DNA of 64,000 bases from Xanthomonas boreopolis (GTDB lineage Bacteria > Pseudomonadota > Gammaproteobacteria > Xanthomonadales > Xanthomonadaceae), in the NCBI GenBank assembly GCA_014654535.1, contig BNBA01000010.1, forward strand, positions 60,168-124,167, read 5' to 3'. Below the pieces are notes generated by a model that was given only the letters and a program-made list of their open reading frames with translations, did not search any database and was not told the DNA's origin. This document shows, piece by piece, positions 32,134 through 40,092 of the stretch. Numbering within the stretch: the first letter of the stretch is position 1; every line of letters begins with the position of its first letter. The position numbers and the translations under genes were made by a program.

Positions 32134-33869
32134 CGGCGGCTGTCTACGGCCAGGTATACCTGGTGAACGACCGCTGGGCCATCCGATGCGAGCCGCAGGT
32201 GCGTGCTCGGCTCAAGCGCGTATTCCCACGGGTGAACCAGGGCGCCCGGGACTTCATCGAGCTCAAGGCCTCGCCCGAGAACTCGCGCGAGTTGCAGTGG
32301 TTCCTGGGGCGGTACCCCATGGAGATGGAGTCCAATGTAGCTGACCGGCTTGGGCAGCTGGCGGAGCAGCATGTCGGGACGGAGCAGCGTCTTGCCGACA
32401 TGGTAGCGGGGCGCGTACCCATCCCATCGTTCGAGCTGGCCAAGCCGCCGCGAGAATACCAGCGGTACGCCGCGGCCCAGCTTCCGATCCGCGGCGGTCT
32501 GCTGCTGGCGGATGACCTCGGGCTCGGCAAGACCATCACGGCCATCTGCCCCATGGCGGTCCCCGAGAACCTGCCAGCTCTGGTCGTCTATCCCGCGGCA
32601 TTGCCCAACCATTGGCCCGAGAAGCTGGCCGAGTTTGCGCCGAACCTTCGAGTGCACCACATCAACAGGGGGCAGCCGTACCCGTTGATCAGGCAGCCGC
32701 GGCAGCGCCGGCCAGACCTGTGGGACACGCTGCCAGACGTGATCCTGGTCAGCTACCACAAGCTACGCGGCTGGGCCGAAACACTGGCCGAGGTGGTGCG
32801 GTATGTGGTTTTCGAGGAGTGCCAGCAGCTGCGCAGCCCGGACACCGACATCTATCGGGCGTGCGTGCACGTGGCCAGCCGCGCGCCGCTGCGCATGGGC
32901 CTTACGGCCACGCCGATCTACAACTACGGGTCGGAGTTCTTCCACGTCGTGAACCCGCTGCTGCCGGACGCGCTAGGCAGCTATGAGGAGTTCATCCGGG
33001 AATGGTGCATCGCGGCTCCCGGCGGCAAGTCGCGCTTGCACGACGCCGAGCAGTTCGGGCAGTACCTGCGCCGCGAGGGCATCATGCTACGGCGCACGCG
33101 CCGCGAGGTGGGGCGGGAGCTACCGGCCCTGTCCAAGATCCCGCACGAGATCGAGGCCGACGCTTCGATCCTGGATGCCATCGCCGGCGACGCGGTCGCC
33201 CTGGCCAAGACGATCCTTCAAGCCAACGAGCGGTATCGCGGCGAGCGGATGCAGGCCTCTGGCGAATTCGATCGCTTGGTGCGGCAGGCCACTGGTCTGG
33301 CCAAGGCGCCGTACGTCGCGGAGTTCGTGCGTCTGCTGCTGCTGAGCGGCCAGCAGGTCCTGCTTTTCGGGTGGCACCGCGACGTCTACCAGATCTGGCA
33401 GGAGAAGCTCGTCGAGTTCAACCCCGTGATGTACACGGGCAGCGAGTCGCCGGCCCAGAAACAGGCAGCCAAGGACGCATTCATTGCGGGTGAGTCGAGG
33501 GTGATGCTGATCAGCTTGCGCGCCGGCGCGGGCATAGACGGGCTGCAGCACGTGTGCAGCACGGTCGTTTTCGGCGAACTCGACTGGTCGCCCGGTGTGC
33601 ACGAGCAGTGCATCGGCCGCGTCCACCGGGACGGGCAGCAGGAACCAGTTCAGGCGTTCTTCTTGATCTCCGACAGCGGCAGCGATCCCATCGTGTCCGA
33701 CGTCCTGGGCGTGAAGAGGGAGCAGATCGAAGGCGTGCGCAATCCAGGCGAGGCGCTGATCGAGCGCGTAGACGCGGGCGAGCACACGCTCCGAGCACTG
33801 GCTCAGCGGTTCCTGCAAGAGCATGGCGTGGCGCCAGAATCGAACGTGGTTAGGCTGGAGGATAGGTGA
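32130..33869 (+). CDS. SNF2-family DNA helicase/translocase
   Basis: A 579-residue superfamily 2 ATPase. Walker A is DDLGLGKTI, motif III is GLTATPIYN, and motif VI is GRVHRDGQQEP, as in the RapA/SNF2 group. Motif II reads FEECQ instead of the usual DEAH or DECH, a conservative change in the acidic pair that may alter activity. It is coupled to the preceding nuclease gene by GTGA and followed by the late-regulator candidate. Confidence 0.88.
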   Translation: MTAAVYGQVYLVNDRWAIRCEPQVRARLKRVFPRVNQGARDFIELKASPENSRELQWFLGRYPMEMESNVADRLGQLAEQHVGTEQRLADMVAGRVPIPSFELAKPPREYQRYAAAQLPIRGGLLLADDLGLGKTITAICPMAVPENLPALVVYPAALPNHWPEKLAEFAPNLRVHHINRGQPYPLIRQPRQRRPDLWDTLPDVILVSYHKLRGWAETLAEVVRYVVFEECQQLRSPDTDIYRACVHVASRAPLRMGLTATPIYNYGSEFFHVVNPLLPDALGSYEEFIREWCIAAPGGKSRLHDAEQFGQYLRREGIMLRRTRREVGRELPALSKIPHEIEADASILDAIAGDAVALAKTILQANERYRGERMQASGEFDRLVRQATGLAKAPYVAEFVRLLLLSGQQVLLFGWHRDVYQIWQEKLVEFNPVMYTGSESPAQKQAAKDAFIAGESRVMLISLRAGAGIDGLQHVCSTVVFGELDWSPGVHEQCIGRVHRDGQQEPVQAFFLISDSGSDPIVSDVLGVKREQIEGVRNPGEALIERVDAGEHTLRALAQRFLQEHGVAPESNVVRLEDR

Positions 33870-34600
33870 TGGCAGAGGCAAAGGCGTGCGGCAACTGCGG
33901 ATCGCCCAACGTGGACGTCCGGCGGCAGGCGCGGCGCGGCGGCACCGTCGTGCTGGTGGTGTGCGTAGCCTGCGGCGCCCGCGGCCTGTCGGCGGTTGGT
34001 CCGGGAGCGGAAGCCGATGCGATCGCGCGCTGGAACACCCTGCCGCCGGCGGAGCTGGCGCGGGCAGCCCAGACGCCGGCGCGAGCGCCCAGGCCGGCGG
34101 CTGTTCCAGGTGCGGACGGCCGCGATCCGCTGGAGCTGCTGTCGCGCATGCTCGTGGGCAGCAGCTATCGAGTGCCAGTTGAGGGGCGGGGCACGCTGCC
34201 GCCGCTGAGCGCCTCGGACATCGCCGGTGCGGTCGCGTGCATGCGCGACGAACTGCAGAAGGAGGTGGCGGTCGCCGTGGCCACCCGCGGGGACGCCGTC
34301 GCGGCCGCACGCGTCGCCATGCGCGCATATCGGGGGATTGCGAACGGCATCCGGCACGCCACCCCGCGGCCGCTGGATCTCGGCAAGCCGGCGGACCGCT
34401 GGCGCCTGCGCCTGGTGATCTTCGACGCGGCGCGCGAGTTGATGGAGCCCACCGCGCGGCAGCCCTATGCAGCCCTGGCGAAAGCATGCCGCATGCGGCG
34501 GGCGGCCTACGTGCAGGCACATCGTATTGCCACTGCGGCGCTGCAGGAGGCATTGGCCAGCGCTCGTCGTGATTTCGCCGTCCGGGTGTTCGCGCGATAG
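33869..34600 (+). CDS. Zinc-ribbon protein, candidate late-gene regulator
   Basis: A 243-residue protein. The N-terminus is a Lar-like zinc ribbon (CGNCGSPNVDVRR...VVCVACGARG then AIARWNTLP). The C-terminal 60 residues resemble a DNA-binding helical segment of late antitermination proteins (PYAALAKACRMRRAAYVQAH). It lies last in the early operon, immediately before palindromes, a terminator and the lysis genes, the position of Q in lambda. The role is inferred from position and architecture. Confidence 0.6.
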   Translation: MAEAKACGNCGSPNVDVRRQARRGGTVVLVVCVACGARGLSAVGPGAEADAIARWNTLPPAELARAAQTPARAPRPAAVPGADGRDPLELLSRMLVGSSYRVPVEGRGTLPPLSASDIAGAVACMRDELQKEVAVAVATRGDAVAAARVAMRAYRGIANGIRHATPRPLDLGKPADRWRLRLVIFDAARELMEPTARQPYAALAKACRMRRAAYVQAHRIATAALQEALASARRDFAVRVFAR

Positions 34601-34629
34601 CACATCTACGTCGCATCGCCGGAGATTTC

Positions 34630-34662
34630 TCCTCATGAGGAAAAATTCTTCCTCATGAGGAA
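34630..34662. promoter_or_regulatory. Tandem palindromes TCCTCATGAGGA upstream of the late region
   Basis: Two palindromes, TCCTCATGAGGA at 34630-34641 and TTCCTCATGAGGAA at 34649-34662, are centred 20 bases apart, two helical turns. They are just beyond the stop of the late-regulator candidate and before the direct repeat ACCGATTT (34662 and 34679). They look like a dimer-binding operator pair for a late promoter. Confidence 0.55.
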
Positions 34663-34736
34663 CCGATTTGCATCGGGACCGATTTCTAGGCCAATATCTC
34701 TATCGTGGGCAGTCGTGTAAGCGGAGCCCATCTCTC

Positions 34737-34783
34737 AAGGCCGCGGGCTGATCGGGAACGCCGATTGCCCCGCGGCCTTTCGC
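34737..34783 (+). terminator. Strong hairpin terminator before the lysis genes (tR'-like)
   Basis: An 11-bp perfect stem, AAGGCCGCGGG / CCCGCGGCCTT (34737-34747 and 34769-34779), with a 21-base loop, followed by TTTC. It separates the presumed late promoter from the tRNA and the lysis cassette. In lambda the antiterminator overcomes a terminator at this position. Confidence 0.6.
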
Positions 34784-34786
34784 GTT

Positions 34787-34862
34787 TGCGGGGTAGAGCA
34801 GTTGGCAGCTCGGCGGTCTCATGCGCCGCAGGTCGATGGTTCGAGTCCATCTCCCGCAACCA
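34787..34862 (+). tRNA. Phage-encoded tRNA with CAU anticodon (Met or Ile2)
   Basis: A complete 76-base cloverleaf with encoded CCA: acceptor stem TGCGGGG/TCCCGCA, D stem GAGC/GCTC, anticodon stem GCGGT/GCCGC with loop CTCATGC (anticodon CAT), T arm GATGG/CCATC with loop TTCGAGT. Elongator Met is the simplest call; an isoleucine tRNA with modified CAU would read AUA, a rare codon in this high-GC host. The start with T1-A72 is unusual. Confidence 0.93.
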
Positions 34863-35099
34863 GTTCGGACCGGTCATCACGGCAACCACCATCACCAGCA
34901 CGCTGGGCACGTCGCGAGACGCTCCCGCTGGCGGCCTCTTGCTGTCACTGGGCTTGGGGCATGCAAAGGCAGTGCTTGCCGTGCCGGTTCGACCTTTCGT
35001 GCTGCGCTCTCGCGCGCACCGCAGGCAACACGATAAGGGCTGCAAGAGGGGTTCCGCCTTCATGGGGAACCCAATCCATTAATAGCCGGAGATCCGGTA
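34863..35099. other. Intergenic region before the holin, no gene seen
   Basis: Nothing convincing is seen in these 237 bases between the tRNA and the lysis cassette other than a weak hairpin (GGGTTCC at 35049 with GGAACCC at 35066). Confidence 0.5.
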
Positions 35100-35315
35100 A
35101 TGAGGAGCGCACCAGTGCAAGAACAGTACGCCGAGAGCGTCGCGGCCGCGGCTGCGAAGCTTTCGCCCCCGGTCACGGTCGTGGGCGTCACCATTCTGGG
35201 CTACTCGCTGCAGGACTGGGTCTACGTGCTCACGATCATCTACACCCTGATGCTCATGGCGCATCACGTGGTGTCGAAGTGGATCCCGATGTGGAGGAAC
35301 CGCCGTGGCAGTTAA
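35100..35315 (+). CDS. Holin
   Basis: A 71-residue protein with two hydrophobic segments (PPVTVVGVTILGYSLQ and WVYVLTIIYTLMLMAHHVV) and a basic tail (KWIPMWRNRRGS). A GGAG site precedes the ATG. It lies directly upstream of and overlaps the endolysin by 11 bases. Holins of this size time the lysis; with a SAR endolysin it may be a pinholin. Confidence 0.78.
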   Translation: MRSAPVQEQYAESVAAAAAKLSPPVTVVGVTILGYSLQDWVYVLTIIYTLMLMAHHVVSKWIPMWRNRRGS

Positions 35316-35790
35316 GGCAAAGGTGGCGGCCGTGATTGCGGCCGGCGTCGCCGCGCTGGCCGCGCCGCTGATCATGAAGTGGGAGGGGGTGAGGTACATG
35401 CCCTACCAGGACATCGTCGGCGTGTGGACCGTGTGCTACGGCCACACTGGCGCAGACGTCGTGCCCGGCAAGCAGTACACGGCGGCCGACTGCAAGGCGC
35501 TGCTCGAACGGGATATGGCGGAGGCCAACGAGCATGTGCGCCGCTGCATCAACACGCCGATGCTGCGGCAGATCGAAGCTGCTCTGACCAGCGCCACCTT
35601 CAACCTGGGGCCGAAGGTGGTGTGCGGCAGCACCCTGCAACGCAAGGCGCTGTCCAACGACTGGCCCGGCGCATGCGCCGAGCTGGATCTCTGGCGCAAC
35701 GCAGGTGGTCGCGAGGTGCGCGGCCTGGTGCTGCGCCGTGCCGATGAGCGCGCGCTGTGCGAGGGCGCCTCCGTTGGGAGCAGCAGATGA
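35305..35790 (+). CDS. SAR endolysin (glycoside hydrolase family 24 lysozyme)
   Basis: A 161-residue lysozyme that cleaves peptidoglycan. The N-terminus (VAAVIAAGVAALAAPLIM) is an uncleaved signal-arrest-release segment. The catalytic residues Glu27, Asp36 and Thr42 have exactly the spacing of T4 lysozyme (E11, D20, T26), in WEGVRYMPYQDIVGVWT. The start is GTG with a GGAGG site. It overlaps the Rz gene by four bases. Confidence 0.93.
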   Translation: MAVKAKVAAVIAAGVAALAAPLIMKWEGVRYMPYQDIVGVWTVCYGHTGADVVPGKQYTAADCKALLERDMAEANEHVRRCINTPMLRQIEAALTSATFNLGPKVVCGSTLQRKALSNDWPGACAELDLWRNAGGREVRGLVLRRADERALCEGASVGSSR

Positions 35791-36257
35791 ACTACTGGAA
35801 GATCGGCGCGTTCGTGCTGTGGACCATGATCGTTTTCGTGGTTGGGTTCGAGTGGCGCGACCGCTCCTGCGATCTAGCAGTGGCGAAGGACGAAGCCAAC
35901 GCGGCCCGCGCGACCGTTCAGGCGCACGTCGATGTCCGCCACGCCGAGCGGATCCAGGCCGAGTCCATGGCCAAGATCGGAGAAGAGCATGAACAAGACC
36001 GCCGGGAGGCAGAAGCCGTCCCTGACGCCGTTGTGGCTGAGCTGCGCGCTGGCACTCTCCGGCTGCGCAACGACCTCGCGACCTGCCACACCGCCCGTCT
36101 GTCCGAAGCCGCAGCCAGCGCCAGCCAACGTGATGAGAACGCCCAACTACGAGCAGAGATTGCGGGCGATCTTGTTCGAGTCGGACGAGATGCCGACGAC
36201 CAAATCCGAGCCTGCCAAGCCGTCGTCGCCGCCGACCGGGCAGAGGTGATTCCATGA
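35787..36257 (+). CDS. Rz: Rz-type i-spanin
   Basis: A 156-residue inner-membrane protein with one N-terminal membrane segment (IGAFVLWTMIVFVVGF) and a long coiled-coil periplasmic domain (AKDEANAARATVQAHVDVRH...). It pairs with the nested Rz1 lipoprotein to fuse inner and outer membranes in the last step of lysis. Its second half contains the Rz1 gene in another frame. Confidence 0.88.
   Translation: MNYWKIGAFVLWTMIVFVVGFEWRDRSCDLAVAKDEANAARATVQAHVDVRHAERIQAESMAKIGEEHEQDRREAEAVPDAVVAELRAGTLRLRNDLATCHTARLSEAAASASQRDENAQLRAEIAGDLVRVGRDADDQIRACQAVVAADRAEVIP
35989..36249 (+). CDS. Rz1: Rz1-type o-spanin lipoprotein nested within Rz
   Basis: An 86-residue lipoprotein read in the +1 frame inside Rz. 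The signal peptide ends with lipobox LALSGC (Cys26), and the mature part is Pro-rich (PATPPVCPKPQPAPANV), the hallmark of Rz1. A GGAGAAGAGC ribosome-binding region precedes its ATG. It sits in the outer membrane and binds Rz. Confidence 0.9.
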   Translation: MNKTAGRQKPSLTPLWLSCALALSGCATTSRPATPPVCPKPQPAPANVMRTPNYEQRLRAILFESDEMPTTKSEPAKPSSPPTGQR

Positions 36258-36427
36258 TCATCGGTTGGCCGCAGGCTATCTACCTAGCTCTGCTCTTCAT
36301 CGGGCTCGGCATCGAGCTCGCCCGGGATGGTGAACCCAAGAAGCCGGGGAAGCACCAATTCGTCCCAGTACTGATCGCGAACGCGCTCATCTTCGGCCTC
36401 TTGTACCTCGGAGGATTCTTCGGCTGA
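36254..36427 (+). CDS. 57-residue two-segment membrane protein (possible second holin)
   Basis: A short protein with two hydrophobic segments (QAIYLALLFIGLGIEL and FVPVLIANALIFGLLYLGGFF) and a charged loop (ARDGEPKKPGKH). It overlaps the Rz stop by four bases. Its size and location in the lysis cassette suggest a second holin or antiholin. Confidence 0.65.
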   Translation: MIIGWPQAIYLALLFIGLGIELARDGEPKKPGKHQFVPVLIANALIFGLLYLGGFFG

Positions 36428-36557
36428 TCAAGGTGTCGGCGATGTCGATGATGGAAAGGATGCACTGGAGAAGCAAGGCGATATCTGTGATCTGGTGAAT
36501 GTCCATGTGGGATGGTCTCGTTGGTACGGGGCGATCTTCGGTGGGCCGTTCCTCCCA

Positions 36558-36678
36558 TTCCACTTCCGCGATTTCCGAGGTCACGTAGCCGGGCGGGCGA
36601 GAACGCGCGCCGGGCATGTTGGAGTTTGCCCTACAGCACTTCCACTTGCGGAATTTCCGCTCTCACCCAGACCCCGTT
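36558..36678. repeat. Imperfect 27-base direct repeat
   Basis: Two stretches that begin TTCCACTT (about 36558 and 36649) share 21 of 27 positions through TTTCCG and TCAC. They lie in the gap after the lysis genes and before the next small gene, so a regulatory role is possible. The basis is purely visual similarity. Confidence 0.4.
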
Positions 36679-36909
36679 ATGACCCAGACAAAACGAAAGG
36701 CGGCCAAGGCCATAAAGCAGAAGCCGATGTCGAAGGCAGTAGCGCTCGACGTGCGCGTATCCCAGCTCGAGGCAGTCGTGAAGTCCCTGGCCAACCAGGT
36801 CGCCGCCGTGCAGGACCACGTCGTGCGCGTGGACAACGCCGCCGGCGAGTACGTGTTGAAGCTGGAGAGCGCCGTGACAGCCCTACAGGCGCGGCGATCC
36901 AAGAAGTAA
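36679..36909 (+). CDS. Small coiled-coil protein
   Basis: A 76-residue protein (MTQTKRKAAKAIKQKPMSKA...) with a long heptad-like helix (VRVSQLEAVVKSLANQVAAV) and a basic end. An upstream ATG at 36616 extends it by 21 residues; neither start has a strong ribosome-binding site. Function unknown. Confidence 0.5.
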   Translation: MTQTKRKAAKAIKQKPMSKAVALDVRVSQLEAVVKSLANQVAAVQDHVVRVDNAAGEYVLKLESAVTALQARRSKK

Positions 36910-36934
36910 CCCCTCCGATAACCCGACGCGAGCC

Positions 36935-37132
36935 ATGACCGTGAACATCCTCACCACTCTCGAATCCAAGTACGAAGGCGCGACGCGCCCGGGCCATATC
37001 CAGCTCACGTTCGCCGCGGTCGACGGCGGCGAGCCGCGCATCATCACCACCGTGCCAGCCGCGGACGCGGAGGACCTGGTCGTCGGCGCGAAGTACCGGT
37101 TCGCCCCGGAGCTGGTGCCCGAGTCCACGTGA
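36935..37132 (+). CDS. Small phage protein upstream of terminase
   Basis: A 65-residue protein (MTVNILTTLESKYEGATRPG...) with a predicted beta-rich fold (HIQLTFAAVDGGEPRIITTV). It is coupled to the next small gene by TGATG. Unknown function. Confidence 0.55.
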   Translation: MTVNILTTLESKYEGATRPGHIQLTFAAVDGGEPRIITTVPAADAEDLVVGAKYRFAPELVPEST

Positions 37133-37314
37133 TGCACGTGTGCCCCGTGTCGATCCAGATCCGGCAGCGGTGGTGGCTGCGGCACTACGTCGCGGCGGTA
37201 TCGCTGGGCTGCCGGCTCACCGGTCGAGCGCCCGACATGGAGCGCGTGGGGTGGTGGGTGCAGCGCGGCCTGGTCGTGTGGATCGTCCCCGTGCGCGCCG
37301 AGGTGGCGGCGTGA
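37132..37314 (+). CDS. Small basic phage protein
   Basis: A 60-residue protein rich in Trp and Arg (IQIRQRWWLRHYVAAVSLGC...). The start is ATG at the TGATG overlap, with GTG three bases earlier as an alternative. Genes of this kind often lie just before terminase; the role is unknown. Confidence 0.5.
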   Translation: MHVCPVSIQIRQRWWLRHYVAAVSLGCRLTGRAPDMERVGWWVQRGLVVWIVPVRAEVAA

Positions 37315-37337
37315 CGTTCCACGGCGAGACGTTCCAC

Positions 37338-37370
37338 GTTAATGTTAAGGATGCGTTAAGCGAATGTTAA
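37338..37370. repeat. Phased GTTAA repeats, candidate packaging (cos) element
   Basis: GTTAA occurs at 37338, 37344, 37355 and 37366; the last three are 11 bases apart, one helical turn, in an AT-rich island of otherwise GC-rich DNA. A GGGGCCCC palindrome follows at about 37377-37384. The gap precedes the small terminase gene, where cos sites and terminase-binding repeats (cosB) are found. Confidence 0.4.
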
Positions 37371-37525
37371 AGTCGCGGGGCCCCTGGGGTTATCAACAGC
37401 AACCGCGGGGAATGCGGAGCCCGGTTTTCGACCATTTTTCCGCCTCCTAGATGCTCCACACCAGGTTCCACGGGAAAGCTGAATTCAAGGGGTTTTGTAG
37501 CTGAGCATGCTGCGCACTGAGTGAC

Positions 37526-38026
37526 ATGGGCGACGTTCGAGAGTTCCAGCCCGGATGGTCCATCGCCCGGCTGGCCGACGAGTTCGGAATCGACCGACGA
37601 ACGGCAGCCAAGCGCATCCGCGAAGCTGGTATCCCCCCGATGGGGAAACGCAGTGGCAACGACGTGTACCGCCTCGCGGACGTTGCCCCGGCGCTCGTCG
37701 AACGCCTGCCCGCCGTGGGCGAGGACGGGGTTGTCGACCCGCGCAACCTGCCGCCGATGGAACGGCGGGCCTACTACCAGTCGGAGAACGAACGGCTCAA
37801 GGCGGAGACCACCATCGGCATGCTGGTGCCGGCGGCCGAGGTCGAGGCCGATTACGCCGAACTCGTGAAGAAGGTGGTGCAGTTCTTCGACACCTTGCCC
37901 GACGTGCTCGAGCGCAAGGCGAACCTGACGCCGGACCAGGTCATCAAGGTCCAAGAGCAGTGCGATCGGGTGCGGCAATCCATGTACGAGGCGATCACGC
38001 AAGATGGCGTACGCGACAGCGCGTGA
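37526..38026 (+). CDS. Small terminase subunit-like protein (DUF1441/Nu1)
   Basis: A 166-residue protein. Residues 12-55 are an HTH (WSIARLADEFGIDRRTAAKRI), and the rest (PPMERRAYYQSENERLKAET...VQFFDTLPDVLERKANLTPD) matches the DUF1441 terminase small subunit family. It recognises phage DNA and recruits the large subunit. It overlaps the terminase large subunit gene by 23 bases. Confidence 0.85.
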   Translation: MGDVREFQPGWSIARLADEFGIDRRTAAKRIREAGIPPMGKRSGNDVYRLADVAPALVERLPAVGEDGVVDPRNLPPMERRAYYQSENERLKAETTIGMLVPAAEVEADYAELVKKVVQFFDTLPDVLERKANLTPDQVIKVQEQCDRVRQSMYEAITQDGVRDSA

Positions 38027-40091
38027 TGTCCGGCACGGTGTAGCCGAGATGATCCGGCCACCGCGCCGGATCCGCGTCAGCGAAGGCGCGCAGCACCTTC
38101 ATGTCGCGAATGCGAGTGGCGCCGCGGGGCCGTGGGATCCCGCGGTGACACCCTACATGGTTGAGCCGCTCGACCTGACCGGCAGCCGCCTGTTCGAGGC
38201 GGTGGTCTTCGTCGGGCCTGCTCGCTCTGGCAAAACCATCGCGCTCATCGATGGGCGCCTGGCGTACACGATCACGTGCAATCCAGCCGACACGATGATC
38301 GTGCAGATGGCCAAGGACCAGGCCGAGATCTACAGCAAGACGCGCATCTCCCGCGGCATCAGCGCGAGCCCGGAACTGAGAAAGCGCCTCAGTCCTCGGG
38401 CCCACGACGACAACATCCTGCTGAAGTTCTTCCGCTCGGGCATGTCGTTGTACTTCGGATGGCCGTCGCTCTCGGTGCTGTCCGGCAAGGACATCCACGA
38501 CGTCCTGATGACGGACGTGGACAACTTCACCGGCGACCTGTCGATCGATGAGGCGTTCGGCTTGGCGCTCAAGCGCACGCAGACCTTCATGTCGGCGGGC
38601 ATCTGCGTTGCCGAGTCGAGCCCGGCGCGGGACTACACGGACGGTGGATGGCAGGCACCGCACCCGCACCACGCGCCCCCGGCACCCGGTATCGCGGCGC
38701 TGTACATGCGTGGCGATCGTCGGCGCTGGTACTGGCCATGCCCGAGCTGCGGCGAGCGCTTCCAGGCCGCGCCGGGCTACGACGGTTTCGCCCTGCCGCC
38801 GCTCGAGGAACTGCTTGAGCGCGTACAGGTGGATGACCTGCAGGCGATGGCGCGCCGATACTCGCTGCTGCATTGCCCGCACTGCGGTGACGGGCTGCAA
38901 CATCGCTGGAAGGAGCAGATGAATGCCGCCGGGCGGTGGGTTGCCGAGGGCCAGATCATCTACCCGGACGGCACGATCGAAGGCGAGGCGGTCAGCTCGC
39001 GAATCGCGAGCTACTGGCTGGGCGGCGTGGCGGCGACCTACCAGTCCTGGGAATCGCTGGTCGAGCGCATGCTGCAGGCGTTGCGCACGTTCGCGACGAC
39101 AGGCGAGGAGAAGCCGCTCAAGACCACGTACAACGTGGACGCCGCGCTGAACTACGTGCCCATGGCGGCGCGCACCGCGACGAACGCGAACGAGATGCGG
39201 GAGCGCGCGGAGGACTGGGCGGCCGGCATGGTGCCGAAGGGCGTCCGGTTCCTGACCGCCACGGTCGACGTGCAGGGCAACCGCTTCGTGGTGCTGGTGC
39301 TCGGCTGGGGCCCGGGGGAGAAAGGCGGCCTCGAGCGCTGGGTCGTGGACTGGTTCACGCTGCGGACCTCGGCGCGCGAGGACGGCAAAGGCAGCTTCCT
39401 GCCGTTGGAGCCGCCGAAGTATCTCGAGGACTGGGAGCGCCTGGTCGACAAAGTGATCGTGCGGCGCTATCCAGTGGCCGACGGCACGGGCCGGACGATG
39501 CCCGTTCGCGCCGTCGGTATCGACTGGGGTGGCAAGGCCGGCGCGTCGGTGCGTGCCCTGGAATTCTGGCGCAGCCTGAAGGCTCGCCGCCTGCATTACC
39601 GCGTGCGCCTCGTGAAGGGCGACGGCCGCATGAGCATCCCGTTGTTCCAGGAGACCTTCCCGGACAGCCGGAACCGCAAGGACCGCAAGTCGGGCTCGGC
39701 CGGCGACGTGCCGCAGTTGTTGCTCAACGTCAATCGGCTGAAGGACCAGGTCATTGCGAACGTCCGGCGTGCAGAGCCGGGACCGGGTTACTACCACTTC
39801 CCGGACTGGTTGCCGGAGCAGTTCTACGCAGAGCTGACCGCAGAGTCCCGCGGCGAGAAGGGCTGGGAGAACCTGGCGAAGCGCCGCAACGAGGCGTTCG
39901 ACCTGAGCGGATATCACGAGGCCCTCGTGCTGTGGCTCGGTGTGCCGTCGGTCAACTGGAACGCGCCGCCGCTGTGGGCGGCCGAGTGGGACATGAATCC
40001 GGACGTGGTGGTGCCCGAGGAGGTAACCGAGTCGGGCACTCCGCGGCCGCGGCCGCGCCGCGTCGTTCGAAGCAAGTACCTAGGACGCTGA
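38004..40091 (+). CDS. Terminase large subunit (lambda GpA family)
   Basis: A 695-residue packaging motor and nuclease. The Walker A is GPARSGKT (71-78), and the conserved early region (QMAKDQAEIYSKTRISRGIS) and a zinc-ribbon-like CPSCG...CPHCG pair around residues 250-300 are visible. It packages DNA into the prohead and cuts at cos or headful sites. Length agrees with the family. Confidence 0.95.
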   Translation: MAYATARDVRHGVAEMIRPPRRIRVSEGAQHLHVANASGAAGPWDPAVTPYMVEPLDLTGSRLFEAVVFVGPARSGKTIALIDGRLAYTITCNPADTMIVQMAKDQAEIYSKTRISRGISASPELRKRLSPRAHDDNILLKFFRSGMSLYFGWPSLSVLSGKDIHDVLMTDVDNFTGDLSIDEAFGLALKRTQTFMSAGICVAESSPARDYTDGGWQAPHPHHAPPAPGIAALYMRGDRRRWYWPCPSCGERFQAAPGYDGFALPPLEELLERVQVDDLQAMARRYSLLHCPHCGDGLQHRWKEQMNAAGRWVAEGQIIYPDGTIEGEAVSSRIASYWLGGVAATYQSWESLVERMLQALRTFATTGEEKPLKTTYNVDAALNYVPMAARTATNANEMRERAEDWAAGMVPKGVRFLTATVDVQGNRFVVLVLGWGPGEKGGLERWVVDWFTLRTSAREDGKGSFLPLEPPKYLEDWERLVDKVIVRRYPVADGTGRTMPVRAVGIDWGGKAGASVRALEFWRSLKARRLHYRVRLVKGDGRMSIPLFQETFPDSRNRKDRKSGSAGDVPQLLLNVNRLKDQVIANVRRAEPGPGYYHFPDWLPEQFYAELTAESRGEKGWENLAKRRNEAFDLSGYHEALVLWLGVPSVNWNAPPLWAAEWDMNPDVVVPEEVTESGTPRPRPRRVVRSKYLGR

Positions 40092-40092
40092 A

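Noticed and set aside
34686..35063. Leftward 125-residue frame containing MDSNHRPAAHETAELPTAL
   Set aside because: This is the well-known spurious translation of the reverse strand of a tRNA gene; it overlaps tRNA(CAU) exactly.
34863..35099. Possible second phage tRNA or small RNA
   Set aside because: A GGTTCGACC segment looks like a T loop, but no acceptor, D or anticodon stems can be formed around it.
36280..36617. Leftward frames opposite the 57-residue membrane protein and the following gap
   Set aside because: No ribosome-binding site; one is His/Pro/Arg-rich and the other has only a 39-residue plausible part.
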